Assembly (NCBI RefSeq): GCF_009928445.1
Contig: NZ_JAABNO010000010.1
Location: forward strand, 1 to 64,000
Source of the DNA: Clostridium sp. C8-1-8
GTDB lineage: Bacteria > Bacillota > Clostridia > Clostridiales > Clostridiaceae
DNA: 64,000 nucleotides
Reading direction: 5' to 3'
Shown: positions 1-9,149 of the stretch, one piece after another
How positions within the stretch are numbered: the stretch's first letter is position 1
How the letters are laid out: the number at the start of each line of letters is the position of its first letter
Notes under the pieces: model-generated
The model's database searches: none
Told to the model about the DNA's origin: nothing
The model's input: the letters and a program-made list of their open reading frames with translations, nothing else
Position numbers and translations under genes: made by a program

Positions 1-56
1 GACGGCTGATGGTACTGCATGGGCGACTGTGTGGGAGAGTAAGTGGTCGCTAGGTG
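1..56 (+). rRNA. 5S ribosomal RNA, 3' end only
   Basis: The first 56 bases carry the typical 3' third of bacterial 5S rRNA: a GATGGTACTGC segment, then GTGTGGGAGAGTAAGT and a closing GCTAGG. The 5' part lies outside the window. This places the window immediately downstream of an rRNA operon and explains the strong terminator that follows. The exact 3' end is uncertain by a few bases because the partner strand of helix I is not visible. Confidence 0.9.
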
Positions 57-78
57 AATAAATACCTTAAGGGTATAG

Positions 79-111
79 AAAAAGACTTCACATTTTGTGA
101 AGTCTTTTTTA
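79..111 (+). terminator. Intrinsic terminator of the rRNA operon
   Basis: A perfect stem AAGACTTCAC/GTGAAGTCTT closes a short T-rich loop and is followed by a run of T, about 25 bases after the 5S gene. Confidence 0.9.
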
Positions 112-366
112 TTTTATATGATAGTATTTTATACTATGATCAAGTGGTTAAGTTTTCAAGTTAGTTGACAACTTTTGGAACACAGGCTTATTATAAATAT
201 ATGTTGCTCAGGTAATATTATTTTTATAATAAGACATAAATACTTAAATCTATTTATTAAAAATTAAAACTACTATGTCTACATAAGTATTAGGAGTTTT
301 ATAAAATGCTATTTTAATAGATCTAAATTAGAATATATGCTTATTTTATAGCTGAGGAGGTGTGGT

Positions 367-582
367 ATGAAAAAAATTAATAATTACATTAAAATCGGAA
401 TAGCATTAAATGCTTTTAGTTTATTCTTTAGTCGTTTTACGATTATTCCTGATTTTATCTTAGGAGTATGCTTAGGTGCTGGAATCTCAATTATGTTATT
501 AGGCATATATGCTGAAAAACATGATATAAGCAAATTGAGAAGCTATAAACTAGCTTTAATTAATAAAGTAAGAAAGAGATAG
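367..582 (+). CDS. Small two-helix membrane protein, unknown function
   Basis: This 71-residue protein has a good ribosome binding site (GAGGAGG) seven bases before its ATG. Two hydrophobic segments are visible, roughly residues 9-28 and 30-48, followed by a basic, hydrophilic tail rich in Lys and Arg. That pattern fits a small inner-membrane protein with its C-terminus in the cytoplasm. I do not recognise a named family. It stands alone between the rRNA terminator and its own terminator at 699-733. The good translation start and clean hydrophobic pattern make it likely to be real. Confidence 0.65.
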   Translation: MKKINNYIKIGIALNAFSLFFSRFTIIPDFILGVCLGAGISIMLLGIYAEKHDISKLRSYKLALINKVRKR

Positions 583-698
583 TATGCGCTAGTCAACTTA
601 AATGCTTTGCCTTAATACAAAATTAGACTCTATTAAAGTAATGAGTTGAATATAGCCGAAATCTAATAATGAAAGTTTATAAGTTTTCCCGATTATTT

Positions 699-733
699 AA
701 GTGATTTATGAAATATTGATAAATCACTTTTTT
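699..733 (+). terminator. Intrinsic terminator after the small membrane gene
   Basis: The arms AAGTGATTTAT and ATAAATCACTT surround a nine-base loop and run into TTTTTT. The T-tract is also the left edge of a dispersed repeat (728-926). Confidence 0.8.
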
Positions 734-926
734 ACTATCTAGGAAGCACTAAGAAGGCTAAAGTATTCACAAAGTATAAGAAAAAACTTTTTTTCATATG
801 AAAGGTATAAAATGTTTATTAGCTAAACCTAGTAATATCAAGGACTTATAACAACTATTTAGTGTAAACAGTAAAAAAGTTATGTAGTCTGCCTTAATTC
901 CTTCATGTATGTTTAGAAAGGCTGAT
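728..926 (+). repeat. Dispersed intergenic repeat R1, copy A
   Basis: This degenerate element is shared with 34641-34895, 38386-38534 and 57511-57649. Its left end is the terminator T-tract followed by ACTATCTAG. The middle has AGCTAAACCTAGTAAT, then TATAACAACTATTTAG and CAGTAAAAAAG. The right end has a TATGTAGTCTGCC block, a TTCATGTA-like stretch and GAAAGGCTGAT. The CTGCC and GGCAG blocks at the right end are complementary in copy B. Function unknown. Confidence 0.6.
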
Positions 927-1364
927 TTGTACATTTATAAATATTACTGCCAAAAGAAGCCTATTTTCAAAGCTATGCAGGTTTATTAGAGGATAAGTTG
1001 AGAAATGAATTTTGAATACATAAACATATGTATAATGCTATCAAGCTAAAAGATAAGAAATTGATTAAGCTAGGAATTTAGTGTAAAATAATTACAACTA
1101 ATATATGTGATATAAATAGATTTAAATGATGCCTATAAAATACCCAATAGAAATATAACGGAGAGAAAAAGTGAACAGAATGTGAAAATAAATGGGGAAA
1201 GTGCTACAATAAGTTAAAGAGAAAAAGAGCATGTATACTACAGAACCAGTAAGTTTTCCAATTGTAGATGGTGAATATGTAGCATTACTAGGTAAAACAA
1301 AAATTTATCAAATATGGTAGAAGAGAGTTACTACTAAAATAAACTTGAGCACTTAGGAGACAAA
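927..1364. other. Gene-free stretch, possibly decayed coding DNA
   Basis: No intact gene with a plausible start is visible. Around 1040-1080 one frame encodes a Lys-rich peptide (NAIKLKDKKLIKLG) without a start, and at 1231-1320 a 29-codon reading frame begins with a weak ribosome binding site. Both look more like remnants than genes. No transposase motif or inverted-repeat end was recognised. Confidence 0.35.
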
Positions 1365-2099
1365 ATGCAAAACTTATTTCTTTTTATTTCTACCTTAATA
1401 GCCTATTTTACTAAAAGTATAACTGGGTTTGGCAATACCTTGGTTATGGGATCTTTATTTTCTTTTCTGGTATCAAATCGAGTGACCACTCCTGTGGATC
1501 TTATCTTAAGTATCCCTACTAATGGTTATATAGTTTGGAGAGAAAGAAAAAATATATCATTAAAAGTTGTAGTACCATTATCTATTATGTTATTAGCAGG
1601 TATAATTCCAGGCACTTTTTTGTTGAGAGTAGGTAGTGATTGGATATTGAAGTCTTTGCTAGGCGTTGTGGTTGTTGGTATGGCAATAGAAATGTGGACA
1701 AGAAAACCTAGTGAAGCTTTAAGAAAGAAAAATAATCCTATATTTCTTGTGATAATAGGAGTGCTTTCTGGTATATTAGCAGGTGTATACGGCATTGGAG
1801 CACTTTTAGTAGCGTACATAAGTAGAACTACTGATAATAGAAGTGAATTTCGTGCTAATATTTGCTGTGTTTTTTTAGTTGATAATATATTTAGATTTTT
1901 TCTATATTTATATACAGGAATATTGAATAAGTCTGTAATTTGGACGGCAGTATTTCTTGCGCCTGCAGTTGTTATAGGTATGTACGTAGGGTTTAGAGTA
2001 GATTCAAAACTGAATGAGGCAACAGTAAAAAAATCAGTGATATTTTTACTAATAGTAAGTGGACTGGTTCTATTAATTAAAAGTATTTTGGTCCATTAA
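1365..2099 (+). CDS. TSUP-family (TauE/SafE, DUF81) membrane transporter
   Basis: This 244-residue, strongly hydrophobic protein has about eight membrane segments. The N-terminal FTKSITGFGNTLV stretch and the internal GVLSGILAGVYGIGALLVAY stretch are the two related half-repeats typical of the TSUP family, which exports or takes up small anions such as sulfite, sulfoacetate or thiosulfate. The length is normal for the family. The ATG follows AGGAG by about seven bases. The stop lies 35 bases before the start chosen for the Nif3-like gene, so the two are probably co-transcribed. The substrate cannot be read from the sequence. Confidence 0.8.
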   Translation: MQNLFLFISTLIAYFTKSITGFGNTLVMGSLFSFLVSNRVTTPVDLILSIPTNGYIVWRERKNISLKVVVPLSIMLLAGIIPGTFLLRVGSDWILKSLLGVVVVGMAIEMWTRKPSEALRKKNNPIFLVIIGVLSGILAGVYGIGALLVAYISRTTDNRSEFRANICCVFLVDNIFRFFLYLYTGILNKSVIWTAVFLAPAVVIGMYVGFRVDSKLNEATVKKSVIFLLIVSGLVLLIKSILVH

Positions 2100-2134
2100 A
2101 TGTTAGTATGTTACAAATAAATTTGGGGGGATTT

Positions 2135-2983
2135 ATGAGAGCTATAGATGTATATGATAAATTAGAAAAAGACTTTATATCAAAGGATCTAAGCGATGAT
2201 TGGGCTAGATTTATGGGGGAAGTAGAAGAATATATCTGTGATAATTTCAAGAAAAGAAGTATTGGGTTAGTATGCGATTTTACAGAAGAGATAGGAGAAG
2301 TTTATTCTGCTGTGTTTCCAACAAATAAGGTTATGCAAAAGCTTATTGATAATGATGTTAAAGATGCTATGCTATTTTTACATCATCCTTCTAACTGGGA
2401 TATTAGGAGAAGTCAGCCCTTTTATCAGATGGATAAAGAACTACTAGAAAAGTTTAGAATCAATAGAATTTCTATATATATTTTGCATGTACCATTAGAT
2501 AACTATAGTGAATATTCAACTAGTAAGACCTTAGCTGATGCCTTAGATATAGTGATTGGAAAACCTTTTAAAAGATATTTTGGATCTTTAAGTGGAGTTG
2601 TAGGGAAAACCAAATTCAGAACTATAGAGGAACTGCAAAAGAGATATTCACAGGTGCTAGGACATGAAACTAAACTATATCATTATGGGAAAAGTGACAT
2701 ATTAGATGGGAAAGTAGCTATAGTAGCAGGTGGAGGAAATAGTATAGATACAGTCTCTGAGATGCTAGAAGAAGATGTTAAGGTTCTTATAACGGGAATA
2801 TCTACTAATATTGAAAGATACTCAGAAGTTCATAAATTTGAGAAAGATAATAAGGTAAATGTTCTAGGAGGTACTCACTACTCTAGTGAAAAATTTGCTT
2901 GTTTGAAGATGTGTACTTACTTTGAAAAGCTTGGATTACCTTCCACATTTATTCATGGAGAGCCAGTATATGAGGATATGTAA
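2135..2983 (+). CDS. Nif3-like dinuclear metal-centre protein
   Basis: The 282-residue product belongs to the NIF3/YqfO family (DUF34), conserved metal proteins of uncertain biochemical role that were formerly annotated as GTP cyclohydrolase I type 2. The expected metal ligands are present in order: HHP after a hydrophobic strand, HVPLDN, and the C-terminal GGTHYSSE. I chose ATG 2135 because a GGGGGG ribosome binding site lies directly before it; an in-frame ATG at 2108 has none. The protein is a compact version without the long PII-like insert found in some homologues. It probably shares a transcript with the upstream transporter. Confidence 0.8.
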   Translation: MRAIDVYDKLEKDFISKDLSDDWARFMGEVEEYICDNFKKRSIGLVCDFTEEIGEVYSAVFPTNKVMQKLIDNDVKDAMLFLHHPSNWDIRRSQPFYQMDKELLEKFRINRISIYILHVPLDNYSEYSTSKTLADALDIVIGKPFKRYFGSLSGVVGKTKFRTIEELQKRYSQVLGHETKLYHYGKSDILDGKVAIVAGGGNSIDTVSEMLEEDVKVLITGISTNIERYSEVHKFEKDNKVNVLGGTHYSSEKFACLKMCTYFEKLGLPSTFIHGEPVYEDM

Positions 2984-3216
2984 TAGGACTCAATTTTAAT
3001 AAAATCGCAGATATATTAAATTTTGATTTAAAGCAGTATGGCGGTAGTACATGAAGATGTGCTTCTTAGTATCTAGACTCAAAATGGAGCTGTTTATGAA
3101 TCTAGGGAGCTATATTTTGATAGACTTATTTATAAAGTAATGCGTTTATAAATGTAGTGAGAACATATTAAGTAAACGTTCATAGTAACCTTAGATAATA
3201 TTAAAAGGAGAAAGTT

Positions 3217-3984
3217 ATGAAGAATGAATTGATAAAGATAGGACCAATAACAATCTATGGGTATGGCTTAATGATAGGGATTGGAATATTAGCAGCATAT
3301 CTATTAACGGAGTATAGAGCAAAGAAGTTGAATTTGGAACATGAAAAGATTTTAAATTTAGCTATTTGGGGAGTAGGGGGAGGAATACTAGGAGCTAAGC
3401 TTTTGTATTACATAACTGAGTTAAAGGAAATAGTAGCTAACCCTAACATTCTCTTAAATATATCAGATGGCTTTGTAGTTTTTGGAGGAATTATAGGAGG
3501 AATATTAGGCGGTTATTTGTACTGTAAAAAATCAAGATTAAAGTTCTTACAATATTTTGACTTGATAATGCCAGCTGTTGCACTAGCTCAAGGTTTTGGA
3601 AGAATAGGATGTTTTTTAGCAGGCTGTTGTTATGGTGAAGAAACTACAAGCAATTTTAGTGTAGTATTTAAGCAATCTAATTTCGCTCCTAATGGTATTA
3701 AATTGATTCCTACACAATTGATATCCAGTGGATTAGATTTTTTAAATTTCCTTGTGCTGTTGTATATTGCCAAGAATAAAAAGGTTGATGGACAAGTTGC
3801 TGGATTTTACCTAGTTTTTTATAGTGCTGGGAGATTTGTTTTAGAATTCTTTAGAGGAGATCTAGTCCGTGGTACAGTAGGAATTATGTCTACATCTCAG
3901 TTCATATCAATTTTTACGTTTATTATGGGGATGATCTTGGTTCTTGTAACTGGTAACAGGCATTTAGATGAAGTATCCCAGTAG
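3217..3984 (+). CDS. lgt: Prolipoprotein diacylglyceryl transferase
   Basis: Lgt transfers a diacylglyceryl group from phosphatidylglycerol to the lipobox cysteine of prolipoproteins in the cytoplasmic membrane. The 255-residue sequence shows the family pattern: a GPITIYGYGLMIGIG N-terminus, several membrane helices, and the signature GFGRIGCFLAGCCYGEET around residues 128-145, which includes the invariant Arg. A late SAGRFVLEFFRGD motif is also typical. The start follows AAAGGAG. It stands alone and serves lipoproteins such as the one at 21861-22349. Confidence 0.93.
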   Translation: MKNELIKIGPITIYGYGLMIGIGILAAYLLTEYRAKKLNLEHEKILNLAIWGVGGGILGAKLLYYITELKEIVANPNILLNISDGFVVFGGIIGGILGGYLYCKKSRLKFLQYFDLIMPAVALAQGFGRIGCFLAGCCYGEETTSNFSVVFKQSNFAPNGIKLIPTQLISSGLDFLNFLVLLYIAKNKKVDGQVAGFYLVFYSAGRFVLEFFRGDLVRGTVGIMSTSQFISIFTFIMGMILVLVTGNRHLDEVSQ

Positions 3985-4059
3985 CTTGCTAAGATTATAG
4001 AGATATTAATCGTCAGTAAATATTTTTGTGAACTTCCACATATTATTTGAAAGGTAGTT

Positions 4060-4590
4060 TTGTATATGAGAACTCCAGTATTAGAAACAGAGAGATTAGT
4101 ATTGCGTCCTTTTTGCATTGATGATGCAAAGCAGGTATTTGAATGTTGGGAAAGTGATAAGGATGTTGCAAAGTACATGTTTTGGGAAAGTCATGGTGAT
4201 ATAAATAAAACTGTAGCTTGGGTAAAAACTGAATCAAGTAAGATAGAATACAATGACTGGTACCGATGGGCTGTAACATTAAAGGAATCAGGAGACTTGG
4301 TTGGAACAGTCATTATATACTTAGAAGAAGACTACGGAAAATTTGAGGTTGCTTACAATTTTGGTAAAAGGTTTTGGGGATATGGCTATGCAACTGAAGC
4401 GATGAATGAAGTTATAGAATTTGCTAAAGTTTTAGATATTAAGGAAATCATGGGAAGGCATGCTAAAGAAAATCCTGCATCAGGTAAGGTTTTAGAAAAG
4501 TTAGGATTTGAATATATTAGAGACATACCTTATGAATGCAATAAAGGTAAAAATCTTTACCAAGGAAAAGAATATATTTTAAAGTTATAA
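4060..4590 (+). CDS. GNAT acetyltransferase, RimJ/RimL type
   Basis: This is an acetyl-CoA-dependent N-acetyltransferase of the ribosomal-protein-Ser/Ala type. The RimJ/RimL hallmark TERLVLRPF opens the protein. The acetyl-CoA loop is seen as FGKRFWGYGYATEAMNEV, followed by NPASGKVLEKLGFEY near the C-terminus. The length (174-176 residues) is normal. Two starts are possible, TTG 4060 (five bases after AAAGGT) and ATG 4066. The substrate is unknown. It is one of five GNAT genes in the window and has no obvious partner gene. Confidence 0.8.
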   Translation: MYMRTPVLETERLVLRPFCIDDAKQVFECWESDKDVAKYMFWESHGDINKTVAWVKTESSKIEYNDWYRWAVTLKESGDLVGTVIIYLEEDYGKFEVAYNFGKRFWGYGYATEAMNEVIEFAKVLDIKEIMGRHAKENPASGKVLEKLGFEYIRDIPYECNKGKNLYQGKEYILKL

Positions 4591-4960
4591 AAGGTTTACA
4601 AAAGTTAATTATCTGGTAAAAACAGCATAAACGCCATATATTTATATGATTTTATGAATATATAAAGTTATGATTATATGAGCATAAGAATTTTTAATTT
4701 ATGTATTGAGAAGAGTATCAAACTACGCTGTACATAACAACTTAATAATGAAATGTATATTTGTTTCTTAGAAAATCTAGAAGTTTTCAAAATACATTTG
4801 CGGTGAAGTGGTTGATTTTTAACAACATTTTTTAAATACATTCAAAAATACGAAGTTAATTAGACTATTTATACTTGAAGATTATTTAATTAATCATATA
4901 TATAACCACAAAATAAGATTACCTAAGACCATAAAAACATAGTATTTAAAGGAGAGTATT
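4591..4960. other. Gene-free stretch with dispersed repeat R2
   Basis: No gene is seen. Bases 4821-4850 carry the R2 core (AACAACATTTTTTAAATACA), also present near 18305, 44652 and 61483. The rest is AT-rich DNA leading to the ribosome binding site of the next gene. Confidence 0.5.
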
Positions 4961-5311
4961 ATGGAAAGTAATGTAGAGTTTTGGAATTCCTTGGACACTC
5001 TTGTAGAACAGTCAGAAATTATTATCGATAGGCCCAAGGGAAGCTGTCATCCTAAGTACCCTAAGTTTATATATGAAGTAGATTATGGATATTTAAAGAA
5101 TACCACTTCAATGGATGGCAGTGGAATAGATATATGGAGAGGTACTGATATAAATCAAAATATTGATGCCATAATGTGTACAGTTGATTTGAAAAAGAAA
5201 GATTCAGAGATAAAGATACTCATCGGATGTACTGAAGCAGAAAAAGAAAAGATTTATAGAACTCATAATGATTCTTCAAGCATGAAGGGAATATTGATTA
5301 GAAGAGTGTAA
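4961..5311 (+). CDS. Short inorganic-pyrophosphatase-like protein
   Basis: The 116-residue protein resembles the central part of family I inorganic pyrophosphatases: DRPKGS, YGYLKNTTSMDG and a DIW block align with the enzyme core. The canonical active-site DGDPxD reads DGSGID here, so one metal-binding Asp is replaced by Ser, and the C-terminal third of the classical enzyme is missing. Related short proteins occur in Firmicutes and are usually annotated as pyrophosphatases, but hydrolysis of pyrophosphate is not secure. AAAGGAG precedes the ATG, and a terminator follows at 5347. Confidence 0.65.
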   Translation: MESNVEFWNSLDTLVEQSEIIIDRPKGSCHPKYPKFIYEVDYGYLKNTTSMDGSGIDIWRGTDINQNIDAIMCTVDLKKKDSEIKILIGCTEAEKEKIYRTHNDSSSMKGILIRRV

Positions 5312-5346
5312 AGCATATTAAATTAAATATATTTATAAAATTTAAA

Positions 5347-5406
5347 TAGTTCAAGTAGTTCACATTTACATATTGAAGCAAGTGAATTACTTGAACTAAT
5401 TTTTTA
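5347..5406 (+). terminator. Intrinsic terminator after the pyrophosphatase-like gene
   Basis: The arms AGTTCAAGTAGTTCAC and GTGAATTACTTGAACT pair with one mismatch, followed by an AATTTTTTAG tract. Confidence 0.8.
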
Positions 5407-5641
5407 GTTTATATTTACTGTCTTTAATTAATGAATCTAATGTCAACTATTAAAAGAATAGCAATTTAATATGTATGAGAACTTAACCTACGTGTAAAGG
5501 TGTAAGTATATGTATAAATTTTACCGTTAAAGGAAGAAAATTATTAAAAATTATAGAAGAATTTGGATAATTATCAGGTTGGATGTTATAATAACTACAT
5601 ACGGTTTATAAAAACTAAAATTTACAAGTTGGGGGACAAGA
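5407..5641. other. Leader region of the PAS kinase gene
   Basis: No gene or recognisable RNA element is visible. The stretch ends in TTGGGGGA, the ribosome binding site of the kinase gene. Confidence 0.4.
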
Positions 5642-8600
5642 ATGAATAATGTAACTTCCTTAAAGCAAACTCATGGACTAGCTTACATTGTTTTAAATAA
5701 TGAGGCTATTACTGATATAAGTAAGTCTTTTTTGGAAATGACTGAATTTGGATATAAAGATTTAATAGATAATAGTATTGAGGATACATTTGAACTTTTA
5801 AGGATTGGACCATATGTTAACTATGAACATATAGATGAGGGTACCGAATATTTCTTATTTACTAAAGAGCTTGAAGTAAAGTTAGTAAATATTAATATTA
5901 TTAGAAATCTGGAAGAAAGTATTTATATTTTTAATGAAAAGCCTAATTCTAAGATTGAAAGTAGATTGCCTTTAGCTAATGCGTTGTGTTTAGAAGACTA
6001 TCGTGGGATAGCAATTTTTAGTGTGCCAGACATGACTTTGCTTAAAGCAAATGATAAGTATATAAGCTTTTTTGATGAAGCTTTTAATTTAAGAAGAAAT
6101 TGTATAGGAAGGCCTGCTTGTGAATTTATAACTGGTTTTAAAGGAAGTATTCATGAAAAGGCCATTAATAATGTTCTTAAGACAGGAAAAGTATATAATG
6201 TAGATGAATATGTTTACGAGGGGTTTAGCAGGGGAATTACATATTGGCAGTTTTCTATAATACCTGTTTGTGATGAAGATAAGATAGAATATTGTGTGGT
6301 AATGGCCACAGAAATAACTGATAGTATATTACATAAAAATAAAATTGAAGAGCAAGCAAAGATTATAAGAAATCAAGCTGACATATTAAGGTGGCAGGCA
6401 GGCCTTTTAAATCTTTCGAAAGAATCTATTTTTGCGTGGGAATTAGATGGTGGCATCATATATTGGAATAAGGGTGCTGAAGAAAGTTATGGCTATAAAA
6501 AAGAAGAGGCGCTTGGAAGAGTAAGTCATCAGTTACTAAAGACAACCCATAAAGAAAGTTTTTCAGAAATAAGAGCTAAGATTCTAAATCAAGGAATTTG
6601 GAATGGAGAGATTGAGCACATAAAAAAAGATGGAACTAGAATAGTGGTTGAATCAAGTCATCAACTAATAGAAGATGAAGATGGCCGTAAGATAATTCTA
6701 GAGATAAATAGAGATATAACAGAAAGAAGAAAGGCTGAAGAAGATCTAATAAATCAAAGAAATCAACTTGAAGATATAATTCAGAGTATAGATGATGCTA
6801 TATTTATTTATAATACAGGTAAACAAACATACCTAACAAATAATGCTGCAAAAAAATATTTTAAGGGTATAGACTGGCTTGCTGAAGAACTTACTGATAC
6901 TAAGTTCTATGACTTGAAAGGTAACGAAATTAACATAGAGCGTATAGTAATTTCAAGAGTTTTAGCTGGAGAAGTATTGATTAATACTAGAATTGTAATG
7001 AAAAATGAAGAATCTATAAAATACCTTAGCATAAATGGAAGACCGATTTATGATAGAGAGGGTAAAGTCAAGTTCGGAATAATAAGCTGTCGAGATATTA
7101 CTCAAGACATTGAAGCAAATAAGATAATAGAGCAGCAGAAAAAGGAGCTAGAACTGATTTTAGATAATATAAATGATGTCCTAATGATTGTTGACAAAGA
7201 AAGAAATTACATTAGATCAAATAGAAGGCTTAGAGAATGGATTAAAGCCTGTGACAACGATGAGTTAAGAGAAAAACTAAAGTCTGTTAAATATTATGAT
7301 TTGAATGGTAAACCGCTTGCACTAGATGAATTACCTTCTTCAAGAATTCTAAAGGGAGAAACTTTAGATCAGTACAATATAATGTTAAGATTAGGTGAGG
7401 CAGAGAGATATTTAAGTTTAAGCGGAAGACCAATTTATGACGAGAATGGAACTATAGCCATGGGAGTATTCAGTTCTAGAAATATAACTGAAATGTTAAA
7501 GCAGTCAACTATAATTAAAGAACAAAAACAAGAGCTGGAAGCGATAATTGATAATATAACAGAAGAGCTTTACATCATTGACAAGAATAGGAATTATTTG
7601 ATGTTAAATAAAGCTGCTAGAGATAGAAATAAGTATTTTAAATTTAATAATTCTGACGAATATGTGGAGAATTGTAGATTATATCAATTGTCAGGCAAAG
7701 ATGTTGACTTTGATGATACACCTGTAGCAAGACTAGCACGAGGAGAAGTAGTTACTGATGAAGTTTTTATACTACATGATCCTGAAAAAAGATATATCTT
7801 AGTAAATTGTAAGCCTATCCTTGATGACTGTGGTAGATTAAAAGTTGGTATAATGCTATCAGAAGATATTACAACTAGAGTTTTACAAGAACAGCAGATT
7901 AAGCATCAAAACATACAATTAAAAGCAATATTAGAAAGTATGCCTGATGCTTTAATTCTAATTGATGAGAAAAGACAAATAAAGTTTTTAAATGAAGCTT
8001 CTAAACCTTATTTTTTGAAGAAATATGATAATTTCACAATTGGAGAATTTCTAAAAACATCTAAATGCTATTATGGCATCGATGGTGAATTAATACCAGA
8101 GGAAGAACTACCAGTATTTTATGCCATGAAGAATGGGAGTTTTGAAAATTGTATAATAACTATACAACTACCAGGTAAAAAGATGTATGCAAGCATTAAT
8201 GGAAGCACAATCATTAGTGATTCTGCAAAAGAAGCTATTTTATCAGTTAGAGACATAACTGACCAAGTAATGCAAGAAAAGTCAGTACAGCATCACCAGT
8301 ATATTGCATTACAAGCTGAAAAGGAAAAAAGTGAGGCTTTAGAGAAAGCTATAGAGATGAAGGATGAATTTTTATCAATAATTTCTCATGAGTTTAGAAC
8401 GCCACTTAATGTTATTAGTTCGGCTGTACAAGCTATAAATTATTTGTGTGAAAATGAATTGTCAGAAAAATCAAAGAAATACTTAAGTATAATAAGACAG
8501 AATACTTTTAGGCAATTAAGATTGGTAAACAACTTGCTGGATATTACTAGAGCAGATGCTGGAAGAATAAAGCTTCATAAAAGAAATGTAGACATTGTAT

Positions 8601-9133
8601 TCTTGACTAAAGCAATTATAGAATCTGTTAATATCTATTCTTCTCAGAAAGGTGTAAAGGTAGACTTTACTTCTTTCTATGAGCAGAAGATAATCGCTAT
8701 GGATGAAGAAAAATATGAAAGGATACTATTAAATATTTTATCTAATGCTACAAAATTTACTCCATCAGGTAAGTTTGTATCAGTAAAACTGAGAAAGTAT
8801 AGGAACCGTGTGTATATTGATATAAAAGATGATGGAATTGGTATTCCAAAAGACAAGCTTAATATAATATTTGAGAGATTTGGTCAGGTAGATAGCTCTT
8901 TGTCCCGTCAGGCAGAGGGGGCTGGTATAGGGTTATCCCTTGTAAAAAAGCTGATAGATGAATTAGAAGGAACAATAACAGTTAAAAGTAAGGTGGATAG
9001 AGGTAGTACTTTTACTATTAGTTTTCCGGATGAAAGGACTACTGAAGAATATGAGTTGTCGCCTGTTATTGATTTATTAGAAAACCGTTTAGTAGAGATA
9101 ACAAAGGTTGAGTTTTCAGACATATACTTGTAA
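5642..9133 (+). CDS. Soluble multi-PAS sensor histidine kinase
   Basis: The 1163-residue protein has no membrane segment or signal peptide, so it should sense a cytoplasmic cue. I count about seven PAS-like modules between residues 1 and 890; the third is a canonical PAS with PAC (ending INRDITERR). The last four look like internal duplications sharing a DLNGK block, an LPxxRxLxGE helix and a repeated SINGRPIYD strand. A short coiled linker leads to HisKA with the H-box SIISHEFRTPLN (His916). The HATPase domain has LLNILSNATKFTP, DDGIGIP (near 1064) and GAGIGLSL. There is no receiver domain and no neighbouring response regulator, so it is an orphan kinase. In clostridia such kinases can feed Spo0A, but that is inference here. 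Confidence 0.92.
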   Translation: MNNVTSLKQTHGLAYIVLNNEAITDISKSFLEMTEFGYKDLIDNSIEDTFELLRIGPYVNYEHIDEGTEYFLFTKELEVKLVNINIIRNLEESIYIFNEKPNSKIESRLPLANALCLEDYRGIAIFSVPDMTLLKANDKYISFFDEAFNLRRNCIGRPACEFITGFKGSIHEKAINNVLKTGKVYNVDEYVYEGFSRGITYWQFSIIPVCDEDKIEYCVVMATEITDSILHKNKIEEQAKIIRNQADILRWQAGLLNLSKESIFAWELDGGIIYWNKGAEESYGYKKEEALGRVSHQLLKTTHKESFSEIRAKILNQGIWNGEIEHIKKDGTRIVVESSHQLIEDEDGRKIILEINRDITERRKAEEDLINQRNQLEDIIQSIDDAIFIYNTGKQTYLTNNAAKKYFKGIDWLAEELTDTKFYDLKGNEINIERIVISRVLAGEVLINTRIVMKNEESIKYLSINGRPIYDREGKVKFGIISCRDITQDIEANKIIEQQKKELELILDNINDVLMIVDKERNYIRSNRRLREWIKACDNDELREKLKSVKYYDLNGKPLALDELPSSRILKGETLDQYNIMLRLGEAERYLSLSGRPIYDENGTIAMGVFSSRNITEMLKQSTIIKEQKQELEAIIDNITEELYIIDKNRNYLMLNKAARDRNKYFKFNNSDEYVENCRLYQLSGKDVDFDDTPVARLARGEVVTDEVFILHDPEKRYILVNCKPILDDCGRLKVGIMLSEDITTRVLQEQQIKHQNIQLKAILESMPDALILIDEKRQIKFLNEASKPYFLKKYDNFTIGEFLKTSKCYYGIDGELIPEEELPVFYAMKNGSFENCIITIQLPGKKMYASINGSTIISDSAKEAILSVRDITDQVMQEKSVQHHQYIALQAEKEKSEALEKAIEMKDEFLSIISHEFRTPLNVISSAVQAINYLCENELSEKSKKYLSIIRQNTFRQLRLVNNLLDITRADAGRIKLHKRNVDIVFLTKAIIESVNIYSSQKGVKVDFTSFYEQKIIAMDEEKYERILLNILSNATKFTPSGKFVSVKLRKYRNRVYIDIKDDGIGIPKDKLNIIFERFGQVDSSLSRQAEGAGIGLSLVKKLIDELEGTITVKSKVDRGSTFTISFPDERTTEEYELSPVIDLLENRLVEITKVEFSDIYL

Positions 9134-9149
9134 TATTCTGGGGGGGAAT

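Noticed and set aside
927-1364. Degraded insertion sequence near the left edge
   Set aside because: Only short Lys-rich peptide remnants are visible; no transposase motif, terminal repeats or target duplication could be supported.
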